Part shown: piece after piece, positions 1 through 7,553 of the stretch
Position numbering within the stretch: position 1 is the first letter of the stretch
Layout: each line of letters starts with the position of its first letter
NCBI GenBank assembly: GCA_027457185.1
Contig: DAIDTN010000075.1
Span: 1 to 11,783 of the forward strand
Length of the DNA stretch: 11,783 bases
From: Burkholderiales bacterium
GTDB lineage: Bacteria > Pseudomonadota > Gammaproteobacteria > Burkholderiales > SG8-39
Reading direction: 5' to 3'
Position numbers and translations under genes: made by a program
The notes under the pieces: model-generated
The model's input: the letters and a program-made list of their open reading frames with translations, nothing else
Database searches by the model: none
Told to the model about the DNA's origin: nothing

Positions 1-1
1 G

Positions 2-1468
2 CGCGACGAGTTGATCGGCGCGCCGTTCAAGAACTACTTTACCGATCCGGAACGAGCCGAGGCGGCCATCAAGCAGGTACTGAACGAAAAGAAGGTCACC
101 GACTACGAGCTCACCGCGCGCGCCAGGGACGGCAAGGAAACTGTGGTGTCCTACAATGCGACCACCTTCTACGACCGGGATAGGCGGCTGCAGGGCGTAT
201 TAGCCGCTGCGCGCGACGTCACCGAACGCAAACGTCTGGATCAGGTGCTGCAGGAAAAGAACGTCGAACTGGAGAGCGCCAGGTCGGTGGCGGAAAAAGC
301 CAACCTCGCCAAATCGGATTTTCTGTCGAGCATGAGCCATGAGTTGCGCTCCCCGCTCAATGCGATTCTCGGTTTCGCGCAATTGATGGATTCGGGCTCG
401 CCGCTGCCAACGCCCGCCCAAAAGGCAAGCATCGACCAGATTCTCCAGGCAGGATGGTATCTGCTGGAATTGATCAACGAAGTCCTCGATCTCGCGCTGG
501 TCGAATCGGGCAAGCTGTCGCTGTCGCTGGAACCCATGTCGCTGCCCGAAGTGCTGCACGATTGCCAGGCCATGATCGAACCGCAGGCGCAAAAAAGCGG
601 CATCCGCATCAGATTCCCCGAGTTCGACGGCCCTTATTTTGTCGAAGCGGACCGGACCCGGGTGAAGCAGGTTCTCATCAATTTGCTTTCCAACGCGATC
701 AAATACAACCGCACGCGCGGGACGGTCGAGGTCACGTGCAGCGCGAACACTGCGGAGCGCATACGCATCAGCGTGCAGGATACCGGTGAAGGATTGTCCC
801 AGGAAAAACTGGCACAACTGTTCCAGCCGTTCAATCGTCTCGGACAGGAGGCCGGCGCCGAGGAAGGCACCGGCATCGGCCTGGTGGTGAGCAAGCGTCT
901 GGTCGAACTGATGGGGGGCGCAATCGGCGCGGAAAGCACCGTCGGGGTGGGCAGCGTGTTCTGGATCGAACTGAACTCGACCGCCGCGCTGCAACTCGAC
1001 GCCGGGTCGCACGAAGCGCTTGCGCCGATTCAACCACGCGCCCAGCACTGCGCAGCGCTGCGCACCCTGCTGTATGTGGAAGATAACCGGGCAAACATGC
1101 AACTGGTCCAGCAGCTCATCGCGCGCCGTCCCGACATGCGCTTGTTGAGCGCGGGCGACGGCACGCACGGCATCGCCCTGGCGCGCATCCACCAGCCGGA
1201 CGTGATCCTGATGGACATCAATTTGCCCGGCATCAGCGGCACCCAGGCGCTGAAAATCCTGCGCGAGGATCCGGTAACCGCGCACATTCCGGTGCTTGCC
1301 ATCAGCGCCAACGCCATGCCACGCGATATCCAGAAAGGCCTGGAGGCGGGATTCTTCCGCTATATCACCAAGCCGATCAAAGTCAGCGAGTTCATGGCTG
1401 CGCTGGACATGGCGCTGGCATTTGCCGAGACAGGGGTAGACGGCGCCGTCGTGCCGCAATCCCTGTGA
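2..1468 (+). CDS. Hybrid sensor histidine kinase (PAS-HisKA-HATPase-REC), 5' end outside window
   Basis: The frame is open to the window edge, so the N-terminus is missing; a TTG at 11 lies inside the PAS fold (RDELIG then a PAS-like run) and is not taken as the start. Counting from the codon at 2 (488 residues visible): the end of a PAS/PAC domain is at 1-75, ending in the ARDVTERK-type PAC signature. A short coiled-coil linker follows, then HisKA with the phospho-accepting H113 in SHELRSP. The HATPase has its N box around N231, G1 DTGEG 260-264, an FQPF box, and G2 GTGIGL from 289. A C-terminal receiver follows with acidic E360/D361, phospho-acceptor D405 (LMDINLPG), S435 and K457 (TKPI). 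All catalytic residues are present, so autophosphorylation and intramolecular transfer to the receiver are expected. No transmembrane segment or DNA-binding output is visible. The input ligand and final output are unknown; any sensing or membrane part would lie upstream. Confidence 0.95.
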   Translation, partial: RDELIGAPFKNYFTDPERAEAAIKQVLNEKKVTDYELTARARDGKETVVSYNATTFYDRDRRLQGVLAAARDVTERKRLDQVLQEKNVELESARSVAEKANLAKSDFLSSMSHELRSPLNAILGFAQLMDSGSPLPTPAQKASIDQILQAGWYLLELINEVLDLALVESGKLSLSLEPMSLPEVLHDCQAMIEPQAQKSGIRIRFPEFDGPYFVEADRTRVKQVLINLLSNAIKYNRTRGTVEVTCSANTAERIRISVQDTGEGLSQEKLAQLFQPFNRLGQEAGAEEGTGIGLVVSKRLVELMGGAIGAESTVGVGSVFWIELNSTAALQLDAGSHEALAPIQPRAQHCAALRTLLYVEDNRANMQLVQQLIARRPDMRLLSAGDGTHGIALARIHQPDVILMDINLPGISGTQALKILREDPVTAHIPVLAISANAMPRDIQKGLEAGFFRYITKPIKVSEFMAALDMALAFAETGVDGAVVPQSL

Positions 1469-1476
1469 TGATCGGT

Positions 1477-1497
1477 GGCGCCGATATTGCTGGCGCC
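1477..1497 (+). terminator. Possible hairpin just after the kinase gene
   Basis: Two copies of the self-complementary hexamer GGCGCC (1477-1482 and 1492-1497) can pair around a 9-base loop, with one extra U-G pair outside. It begins 8 bases after the kinase stop codon. There is no T-tract, so it is at best a weak or Rho-assisted 3' structure. Confidence 0.25.
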
Positions 1498-1527
1498 GGC
1501 ATTCTGACAGTGGACGATCTGGAAGCT

Positions 1528-1638
1528 TCAGTCGCAACGCACGGTCATGCCGCCGTCGACGACAATGTCGGTGCCGGTGATGACGCGCGCCTCGTCCGAG
1601 GCGAGGACGACGCTTTTCAGGTTGAAGTCGGCCTGCAT
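1528..1638 (-). pseudogene. 3' remnant of a short-chain dehydrogenase/reductase (SDR) gene
   Basis: Read on the minus strand from 1638 to the TGA at 1530-1528, the frame gives 36 residues ending in LASDEARVITGTDIVVDGG, then MTVRCD and stop. The pattern (L)ASDEA-x-(I/V)TG-x-D/E-x-x-VDGG is the well-known C-terminal signature of classical SDR oxidoreductases, which are normally about 250 residues long. Immediately upstream in the same frame there is a stop (TAA, plus positions 1645-1647). Reading the minus strand across 1645-1754 in all frames shows no SDR-like core, Rossmann glycine motif or YxxxK motif. The rest of the gene has therefore been lost and the pseudopilin transcription unit now occupies the space. 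The family is clear from the motif; which dehydrogenase it was cannot be told. Confidence 0.75.
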
Positions 1639-1734
1639 GTTTTTTTATTCCGGAAGCGGAGTACCATTCAAAAATTTGCCTTGGATCACGATTGCGATTG
1701 CTCGATTCGAGGCTGTGAAGCGACGCGGATTGAC

Positions 1735-1742
1735 AAGGAGGT
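1735..1742 (+). promoter_or_regulatory. Ribosome binding site of the pseudopilin gene
   Basis: AAGGAGGT is a near-perfect Shine-Dalgarno sequence, but 13 bases separate its GGAGG core from the ATG at 1755, longer than the usual 5-9. An in-frame stop at 1731-1733 precludes an earlier start, so 1755 is the first standard start codon available. Confidence 0.6.
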
Positions 1743-1754
1743 CCAATAAAAACA

Positions 1755-2273
1755 ATGGATCCTGCTGCTTTCCCTGGAACCGACGTGCGCGACGATCGCC
1801 CTGACCGCGAGACCGTACAAAGCGGTCGCCGCGGCTTCACGCTGGTCGAACTCCTGATTGCCGTCGCGATCGTCGCGGTGCTGGTGGTAGTCGCAGTGCC
1901 GTCGTACCAGCGCTACCGCGACAGGGTGGCAGTCACGCAGGCCGAGTCGGACATCGTCGCCATTGCTGCCGCCATTGATCTTTACCGTACGGATAACCGG
2001 AATTTTCCGAACAGTTTGGCCGACATCAATATGGCCGGACGGCTCGACCCGTGGAATCACCCCTATCAATACCTTAACCTAAGCCCGGTAGCCCCCGGTA
2101 ACATCGGAAAGGTCCGCAGAGACAAGAACCTGGTCCCGATCAATTCGGACTTCGACCTCTACAGCATGGGCAAGGACGGCGCGAGCCGGTCGCCCTTGAC
2201 CGCGGCAGTCAGCCAGGACGACGTCGTGCGCGGCAACGACGGGCGTTTCGTCGGGCTCGCCTCGGATTACTGA
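1755..2273 (+). CDS. GspG/PilE-like type II secretion or type IV pseudopilin
   Basis: A 172-residue prepilin-type protein. The class III signal is RRG|FTLVE: prepilin peptidase should cut after G27, exposing F28 with the conserved Glu at +5 (E32). A hydrophobic N-terminal helix follows at about 30-49. The soluble part resembles the major type II pseudopilin GspG: a DPW...PYQYL motif at 98-106 and a D-LYS-GKDG motif at 134-142, followed by an acidic DD/NDG stretch (155-163) like the calcium-binding loop region of GspG. The mature part has no cysteine. The 27-residue charged leader is long; a GTG at codon 11 could shorten it but lacks a ribosome site. It lies 12 bases upstream of the GGDEF-EAL gene, so the two are probably co-transcribed. 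No other gsp or pil gene is in the window, so this is an orphan pseudopilin here and its host machine is unknown. Confidence 0.88.
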   Translation: MDPAAFPGTDVRDDRPDRETVQSGRRGFTLVELLIAVAIVAVLVVVAVPSYQRYRDRVAVTQAESDIVAIAAAIDLYRTDNRNFPNSLADINMAGRLDPWNHPYQYLNLSPVAPGNIGKVRRDKNLVPINSDFDLYSMGKDGASRSPLTAAVSQDDVVRGNDGRFVGLASDY

Positions 2274-2285
2274 AGCGGCCCGGCG

Positions 2286-5102
2286 GTGAAACTCGAAGGC
2301 ACATTCCTGCGCAGCACGGTCGCGCGCCGGGTGCTGCTGTCGTTTTTGCTGGCCGCGTTCATCCCCTTTCTGTTTCTCGCGATCCTGTACTACGTGCAGG
2401 CGAACCGCACGCTCGTACGACGGGTCCACACCGAATTGCAGGGCGCGAGCAGCCGCTACGGCAGGGCGATCTACGATCGCCTAATGCTTGCTGATATGTT
2501 GTTGCGCAACAACGCAGGCGATCTATCCACCGACAGCACGTCCGCGGCGGTGCGGGCGCGGCTAGGCGCTCCGTTCCGCGGCCTGACCATCCTGTCGCCG
2601 CAAGGCCGCGCGTTCGCGTTATTCGGCGACACGGCCGACGTGATGCCCTTGAGCGAGGCCGCGCTGGCGCATCTGCGCCAGGGGAAATCGGTGCTTATCA
2701 GCGAAACAGTGCGGGGCCGCGGCGCCAAAATACTGATGCTTCGCGCGCTGAACCTGGCCGCACCAGAGCTGCGCCTCGCCGCTGCCGACATCGACCCTGG
2801 CTACCTCTGGGGAAACCCGGACGATTTTCCTTACAGTACGTCTTTTTGCGTCCTGAACGAAGCTTACGCTCCGCTTTACTGCCCGCCACCATTTGATGCT
2901 GAAGAGACAGGCGCGCTGATCCGAGGCTCCGCACACTCCGCCAAGGGGGAATTCGACTGGCGTGGCGGACGGAAAACGTTTCTCACCGGCTTTCAGGAGA
3001 TGTTTCTCGAGCCCAAGTTCTTGGCGCCGCGCTGGATCGTGGTTGCCGCCGAACCCAAAGCCGTCGCGCTCGCTCCGCTCGAGGCATTCAGCGTGATTTT
3101 CTGGGGCAGCGTCCTTCTCTCCGTCCTGCTGGTCGCGCTCCTGAGCATGACGCAGATCCGGCGCATTCTGGTTCCGCTGGAGCGGCTGATCGAGGGCACC
3201 CGCCGTCTCGGAAGCGAGGATTTTTCCGCCAAAGTCGCCGTGTCCAGCGGCGATGAATTCGGCGAACTTGCCGGGGCGTTCAACGCGATGGCCGAGCGGC
3301 TGGGACGCCAGTTCGAAACGCTCACGACGCTGTCGAAAATAGATCGTGCGATCCTGTCCGAACTGGACATGGACCGGATCGTCGACGACGTCCTACTGCG
3401 CCTGCACGGAAACTTCAAGGCCGGCTGCGCCGCCATTTTGGTCATCGATCCCGATTCCGCGAACAACGTCCGGGTGCATGCGCTCGCCGACAGCGGTGTC
3501 CCGCCGCCGCTGCAGCGCTGCAATTTGACCGACGATGCCCGCGAGTCGCTGCGCGCTATTCCCAAGGGAGCGTGGATGAGCGGCATGGCGGCGCACCGGA
3601 TGATGCAGGGCTGCCTCGAAAATCTGCGTGCGCAGCATTTTTTTACGCAGCCGATTATCTGGAAAGACCGGCTTGTCGGCGCCGTGTACCTCGGTTACCC
3701 GGCGCCCGGCGTACTCGGCGAGGAGGATATCACCCACATTCGCGACTACGCCGACCGGGTGGGAGTGGCCCTTTCCATCGCGGCGCACGAAAGCCAGCTG
3801 TACCGTCAGGCGCGTACCGACGCCCTCACCGGGCTGCCGAACCGCTTCCACTTCCTCGATCGGCTGAAGCAGGACATCGCCGGAGCCCAGCGCGGGGGGC
3901 AGACGCTGGCGGTGCTGTTCACCGATCTCGATCGCTTCAAGGCCATCAACGACAGCTTGGGGCACGCCGCCGGGGATGAAATGTTGCGTCAGGCCGCGGC
4001 GCGCTTGCGCCAGTGTTTGCGCGAAGGCGATACCGTGGCGCGCTTCGGCGGCGACGAATTCACCATTCTGATCAATCCGCTTTCCTCAGCGAAGTCAGCC
4101 AGCGCACTGGCCGAGCACGTAATCGCCGTACTGAGCAAGTCGTTTCTCATCGACAAGGTCGACAGCGTCGTGACCGTCAGTATCGGCATCGCAGTGTATC
4201 CGGCAGACGGCGTCAGCGCCGAAGAACTGATGCGCAACGCCGACACGGCCATGTACCGCGCCAAGGAGGGCGGCCGCGGCAGTTATGTATTCTTCGAGGA
4301 CGCCATGAACGCCGAGGTGGTCAGACGCAGCACGCTCGAGCGCGAATTGCGGCGTGCGATTGCCGAGCAGCAGTTTATCGCGTATTACCAGCCGCAGGTC
4401 GACCCGCACTCGGGCAGAATCCGCGGGGCCGAAGCCCTGGTGCGCTGGCGTCATCCCGAGCGCGGCGTCCTTGCCCCGGGGCACTTCATCGCTGTCGCCG
4501 AAGAGACCGGACTGAGCGGCGCAGTCGGCAACATCGTCCTGGGCCAAGCCTGCGCCCAGTTCCGCGCCTGGGCTGACGATGGCGTGGGCCTCGAATACGT
4601 AGCGGTAAACGTGTCGAGCCGGGAGTTTCGCCAGCCGGGTTTCGTCGAGGCGGTGGAAACGGCGCTGCAGACAAATGCCATGGCGGCGGAATGTCTCGAA
4701 CTGGAGATCACCGAGACCGTTCTGCTGGACGGCACTGACACCGTCATCGATACGCTGGCTCGGTTGAAAATTCTCGGAGTCCATATTTCGATAGACGATT
4801 TCGGCACCGGCTATTCGTCCATGTCCTACCTGGAACGGCTGCCGTTCGATACCCTGAAAATCGACATGTCGTTCGTCCGGAAAATTCGCGACGACGGCGA
4901 GGGGGGCACCATTGCGGCAACGATCGTGGCAATGGCCCATGCGCTGGGCAAGAAAGTGGTCGCCGAAGGTGCCGAAACGCAGGCCCAGGTCGACTACCTG
5001 CGCAAGCTCGGTTGCGAGCTGGTGCAGGGCTACTTCTACAGCCGCCCGGTGCCCGGCGAGGAGTTCGCGGCGTATGTCCGCAAATGGCAGGTGGCGAAAT
5101 AG
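2286..5102 (+). CDS. Membrane-bound HAMP-GAF-GGDEF-EAL c-di-GMP turnover protein
   Basis: A 938-residue protein starting with GTG at 2286, 12 bases after the pseudopilin stop; the ribosome site is weak, suggesting translational coupling. A transmembrane helix at about 15-38 is followed by a periplasmic sensor region of about 220 residues (two Cys, C188 and C199), a second helix at about 266-288, HAMP at about 290-345, a GAF-like domain at about 350-500, GGDEF at about 510-670 and EAL at about 685-930. The cyclase signature GGDEF is intact at 588-592, and the inhibitory site RxxD (R579, D582) sits the canonical five residues before it. The EAL half keeps E716-A-L, N775, E807, D837/D838, K858, E897 and Q914, the residues expected for metal binding and catalysis. 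Both c-di-GMP synthesis and hydrolysis are therefore possible from sequence; which dominates, and what the periplasmic domain senses, cannot be read here. Confidence 0.95.
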   Translation: MKLEGTFLRSTVARRVLLSFLLAAFIPFLFLAILYYVQANRTLVRRVHTELQGASSRYGRAIYDRLMLADMLLRNNAGDLSTDSTSAAVRARLGAPFRGLTILSPQGRAFALFGDTADVMPLSEAALAHLRQGKSVLISETVRGRGAKILMLRALNLAAPELRLAAADIDPGYLWGNPDDFPYSTSFCVLNEAYAPLYCPPPFDAEETGALIRGSAHSAKGEFDWRGGRKTFLTGFQEMFLEPKFLAPRWIVVAAEPKAVALAPLEAFSVIFWGSVLLSVLLVALLSMTQIRRILVPLERLIEGTRRLGSEDFSAKVAVSSGDEFGELAGAFNAMAERLGRQFETLTTLSKIDRAILSELDMDRIVDDVLLRLHGNFKAGCAAILVIDPDSANNVRVHALADSGVPPPLQRCNLTDDARESLRAIPKGAWMSGMAAHRMMQGCLENLRAQHFFTQPIIWKDRLVGAVYLGYPAPGVLGEEDITHIRDYADRVGVALSIAAHESQLYRQARTDALTGLPNRFHFLDRLKQDIAGAQRGGQTLAVLFTDLDRFKAINDSLGHAAGDEMLRQAAARLRQCLREGDTVARFGGDEFTILINPLSSAKSASALAEHVIAVLSKSFLIDKVDSVVTVSIGIAVYPADGVSAEELMRNADTAMYRAKEGGRGSYVFFEDAMNAEVVRRSTLERELRRAIAEQQFIAYYQPQVDPHSGRIRGAEALVRWRHPERGVLAPGHFIAVAEETGLSGAVGNIVLGQACAQFRAWADDGVGLEYVAVNVSSREFRQPGFVEAVETALQTNAMAAECLELEITETVLLDGTDTVIDTLARLKILGVHISIDDFGTGYSSMSYLERLPFDTLKIDMSFVRKIRDDGEGGTIAATIVAMAHALGKKVVAEGAETQAQVDYLRKLGCELVQGYFYSRPVPGEEFAAYVRKWQVAK

Positions 5103-5181
5103 AATCGCCGCATGATCGTACTCTTTGCGGACGCAGTAGCCGGCGCACTCCGAGCAGCGCCGTTAAGGGCCATTTGGCCTG

Positions 5182-6891
5182 TCAGGCGAGCAACTCGCGC
5201 ATGCTCCGGTTGACTTCGGCGCTGCGGTGGCGCGCGGCCTTGTTGCTCGGCGCCAGAGGTTCGGCGTAGAAGAAGTCCGGCAGCTCGTCGTCTTTCTCGG
5301 TGAAACCCGCCTGCCTGTTGAACTCCAACTCCATCTTCAGCGCCTCGCGCCCCAGCGCCTGCATGAAGGACGTATCGAGCTTGGTGCCATGCGCGTCGTT
5401 GAGCGCGGTGACGATGAGATCGGCGCTGACGTTGGTCACCGAACGCCCGAAGATGCACAGACCCAACGAATCTGCCGCCGCGCACGCGGTCTGGATGCCG
5501 AGGCTCGCCTCCACCAGTTGCGCAGTGGTCTTGTCCTTGCAGTCGAACACCGGCAGGTTGCCCGCGGTGTGATCGGCGCCCTGCGCCGTGATCATCATGG
5601 AAATGCCGGTCACCTCGATCACGCGCGGGTCGTAGGCGCTGATGCTCTGCTGCTTGATCACCGGGACGCTCGCGACCTTGTAATGCGCGCCGGCGCGCGC
5701 GGCGCCTTGGGCGTAGATGCGGCCGCGCTCGTTGCCCCGGCGGATGTCGTCCAGGGCTTGGTGCATGAACGCTTCGTCGCCGAATTTGCCCAGCCCCGCT
5801 TCCATAAGCACGGCAATCGTGGCGCCGGCCTCGATGGTGTCGATGCCCAGATCGTTGGCGACGGCGTTGACCCGGGCCACCTGGTCCGGGTGGGTCAGGC
5901 CGCAGTTGCTCCCCATCAGGCCGAGGGGCTCGTATTCCAGCGGCGACACCAGCTCTTTGCCGTTCTCGTTGACGTAGACGTTGCTGCACTCGATCATGCA
6001 GCCGGGCATGCAGGCGTGCGAGATCTGCCCGCCGCGGCTGGAATTGAGTTCGCGGATGAAGTCGCCGCCGAGTTGGAGCGGGCCTTCGGACGCCTCGACC
6101 AGGCGGCCCGCGCTGAAGTTGCGCACCGGCAGTCCGCCGATGCGGTTGGTGATGTCGCCCATCATCGCGGTGCCGGTGCTCTTGAAGGTGGCGATCGCCG
6201 GCTCTTTCGCCAGGCGCGCACCGTATTCGCGGATCGCGCCCATGACTTTCTTGCGGTCGTGGAAAGTCGGCATCTTGTGCACGTCGATGACGATGGCCTT
6301 GACCTTCTTCGAGCCCATGACGGCGCCGACGCCGCCGCGCGCCGACAATCGCGACGGCCGCCCGTCGGTGTCGGCAAAGGCGATGCCCGACATCAGGCCC
6401 AGGTACTCGCCCACCGGGCCGCACAGCGCGAAGCTGATTTTCCTGCCGTATTTCGCGAACAGCAGTTCGGCGGCCTCGTTGTTGCCCTTGCCCATGAAGG
6501 GTTCGGCGGTTTCATAGGTGATCGCACCTTCCTTGGTGATGCGGATCACGACCCATTCCTTGCACGCGCCGTAGAGCGTGAAACCGGCGAACTCGAGTTG
6601 GCCCATGGCGAAGCCGAAGGTGCCGCCCGAATTGGCTTCCTTGATGCCCCCGGTGAGCGGGCTCTTGCAGCCTACGCTCAGGCGGTTGGCGTTGGAGAAA
6701 TTGGTCCCCGCGAACGGACCGGCGGAGAAAATCAGCGGATTGTCCGGGGACAGCGGATCGACCTTGGCGGCACCGAGTTCGAGCAGGGTCTTGGCGATGA
6801 AGTGCCGGCCGGCGCGAATGATGTCCTCGCCGTGCAATTCGTCCGTCCTGACCGAACGGTCGCCGAGATTGATATGCAGGTATTTGCGCAT
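5182..6891 (-). CDS. aor: Aldehyde:ferredoxin oxidoreductase family tungsten/molybdenum enzyme
   Basis: A 569-residue AOR-family protein, slightly shorter than the roughly 600 of characterised members. These enzymes interconvert aldehydes and carboxylates using a bis-pterin W (or Mo) cofactor and one 4Fe-4S cluster, normally with ferredoxin. The N-terminal domain shows the pterin-binding features SAGPFAGT (56-63), a NRLSVG-KSPLTGG stretch from 69, and RGGVGAVMGSK from 185. Candidate cluster ligands are C294, C298, C302 and C479 (in DSLGLC); candidate catalytic residues are the EYE at 319-321 and H441 in GADHT. The N-terminal cysteines are spaced CX3CX3C rather than the CX2CX3C of the Pyrococcus enzyme. 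The ATG at 6891 is preferred over a GTG six bases upstream because GAGGGG (6897-6902) lies five bases before the ATG. No electron-transfer subunit (ferredoxin-like or NAD-linked) or MoaD/MoeA gene is adjacent. It follows the TlpA-like gene and converges on the GGDEF-EAL gene. The substrate is unknown; other W-enzyme subfamilies are possible. Confidence 0.9.
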   Translation of the reverse strand: MRKYLHINLGDRSVRTDELHGEDIIRAGRHFIAKTLLELGAAKVDPLSPDNPLIFSAGPFAGTNFSNANRLSVGCKSPLTGGIKEANSGGTFGFAMGQLEFAGFTLYGACKEWVVIRITKEGAITYETAEPFMGKGNNEAAELLFAKYGRKISFALCGPVGEYLGLMSGIAFADTDGRPSRLSARGGVGAVMGSKKVKAIVIDVHKMPTFHDRKKVMGAIREYGARLAKEPAIATFKSTGTAMMGDITNRIGGLPVRNFSAGRLVEASEGPLQLGGDFIRELNSSRGGQISHACMPGCMIECSNVYVNENGKELVSPLEYEPLGLMGSNCGLTHPDQVARVNAVANDLGIDTIEAGATIAVLMEAGLGKFGDEAFMHQALDDIRRGNERGRIYAQGAARAGAHYKVASVPVIKQQSISAYDPRVIEVTGISMMITAQGADHTAGNLPVFDCKDKTTAQLVEASLGIQTACAAADSLGLCIFGRSVTNVSADLIVTALNDAHGTKLDTSFMQALGREALKMELEFNRQAGFTEKDDELPDFFYAEPLAPSNKAARHRSAEVNRSMRELLA

Positions 6892-6896
6892 GGTCA

Positions 6897-6902
6897 CCCC
6901 TC
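6897..6902 (-). promoter_or_regulatory. Ribosome binding site deciding the aldehyde oxidoreductase start
   Basis: On the minus strand GAGGGG is followed by TGACC and then ATG (6891-6889). A start at the upstream GTG (6897-6895) would leave no spacing from this site, so the ATG is the likelier start. Confidence 0.6.
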
Positions 6903-6981
6903 GAGATATGAAGTCGAACTCCTATACTGCGCTGATTTTACCCTGTTCGGCCTCGCCTCGGCCGCGGCCGGTGCGCTTCGC

Positions 6982-7491
6982 TCATAGTTTCTTGCGAAAC
7001 GCCTTGCCAATCAGCTCCAGCGCTTCCGGGCTGTCCCATTGGCGTGAGCCGTGGAATTTTCTCAGCACGCGGCCCCGTGCGTCCACCAGTATGGTCAGAG
7101 GGATCGTGTCCGCGCCGAGCATGTGCTCCAGCAGCATATTTCGGTCGAGATAATTGTCGAATGTGACCTGCGCCTGCTGCAGGAATGCGGCGGCCGCGCG
7201 CGCGTCGTCGTCGGTCGAGACGCCGATGATATTGAACTGCTTGCCGCCAAAGCGGCGCGAAAGCCGCTCCAGCGATCCCATTTCCGCCCGGCAGGGACCG
7301 CACCAGCTGGCCCAGACGTTGATGATCAGCGGCTTGCCGCGCAGTTCGGACAGCTTTCTGTAGTCTCCGGCAAAGCCGTATAGCGGCGCGTCGCGCAACA
7401 CGCCGCCGACATCGACCTCGCCCGGCGTTTTCGCGAACGCGGTCGCGGGCAGTGCCGACATGCAGATAACGAGCAGTAAAATTGCTTTCAT
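6982..7491 (-). CDS. Secreted TlpA/ResA-like thioredoxin-fold protein
   Basis: A 169-residue protein with a Sec signal peptide (MKAILLLVICMSALPATAFA, cleavage expected after A20) and a single thioredoxin-like domain of the TlpA/ResA/CcmG type. The redox motif WCGPC is at 63-67 in the typical VWASWCGPCRAEM setting; the likely cis-proline is P131 (DTIPLTILVD), followed by a GRVLRKFHG strand. It should act in the periplasm as a thiol-disulfide reductant, for example for a cytochrome c apoprotein or another cysteine protein; the partner cannot be told. The ATG at 7491 is chosen because it starts the signal peptide exactly; a GTG at 7521 would add ten residues that spoil it. No good Shine-Dalgarno is visible for either. 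It lies 90 bases upstream of the aldehyde oxidoreductase on the same strand, so the two may share a transcript, although that enzyme is presumably cytoplasmic. It is not obviously part of a ccm cluster. Confidence 0.88.
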   Translation of the reverse strand: MKAILLLVICMSALPATAFAKTPGEVDVGGVLRDAPLYGFAGDYRKLSELRGKPLIINVWASWCGPCRAEMGSLERLSRRFGGKQFNIIGVSTDDDARAAAAFLQQAQVTFDNYLDRNMLLEHMLGADTIPLTILVDARGRVLRKFHGSRQWDSPEALELIGKAFRKKL

Positions 7492-7523
7492 TGCGTGCCA
7501 ACAATGGTTGTCGCCAGGCACAT

Positions 7524-7553
7524 AGTTTACAGCCTGAGTGCGTTCCAGCCCAA
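7524..7553 (-). promoter_or_regulatory. Candidate sigma-70 type promoter for the TlpA-like gene
   Basis: On the minus strand TTGGGC (7553-7548) and TAAACT (7529-7524) are separated by 18 bases, giving a start of transcription some 25 bases before the ATG at 7491. Both boxes are only partial matches. The -35 region overlaps a CCCAAA/TTTGGG inverted repeat (7549-7554 and 7572-7577, 17-base spacer) that could be an operator. Confidence 0.3.

Noticed and set aside
200..1840. 546-codon open frame on the minus strand opposite the hybrid kinase
   Set aside because: The plus strand encodes a kinase with every catalytic motif. The minus frame is Arg/His/Asp-rich low-information sequence typical of antisense to G+C-rich genes.
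5168..5179. GGCC-ATTT-GGCC hairpin between the convergent GGDEF-EAL and aldehyde oxidoreductase genes
   Set aside because: The stem is only 4 bp and no T-run follows on either strand, too weak to call a terminator.
5227..6987. 586-codon plus-strand open frame opposite the aldehyde oxidoreductase
   Set aside because: It is antisense to a clear AOR-family protein, has no ribosome site or recognisable domain, and shows the repetitive Ala/Val/Asp/Arg/Gly composition of shadow frames.
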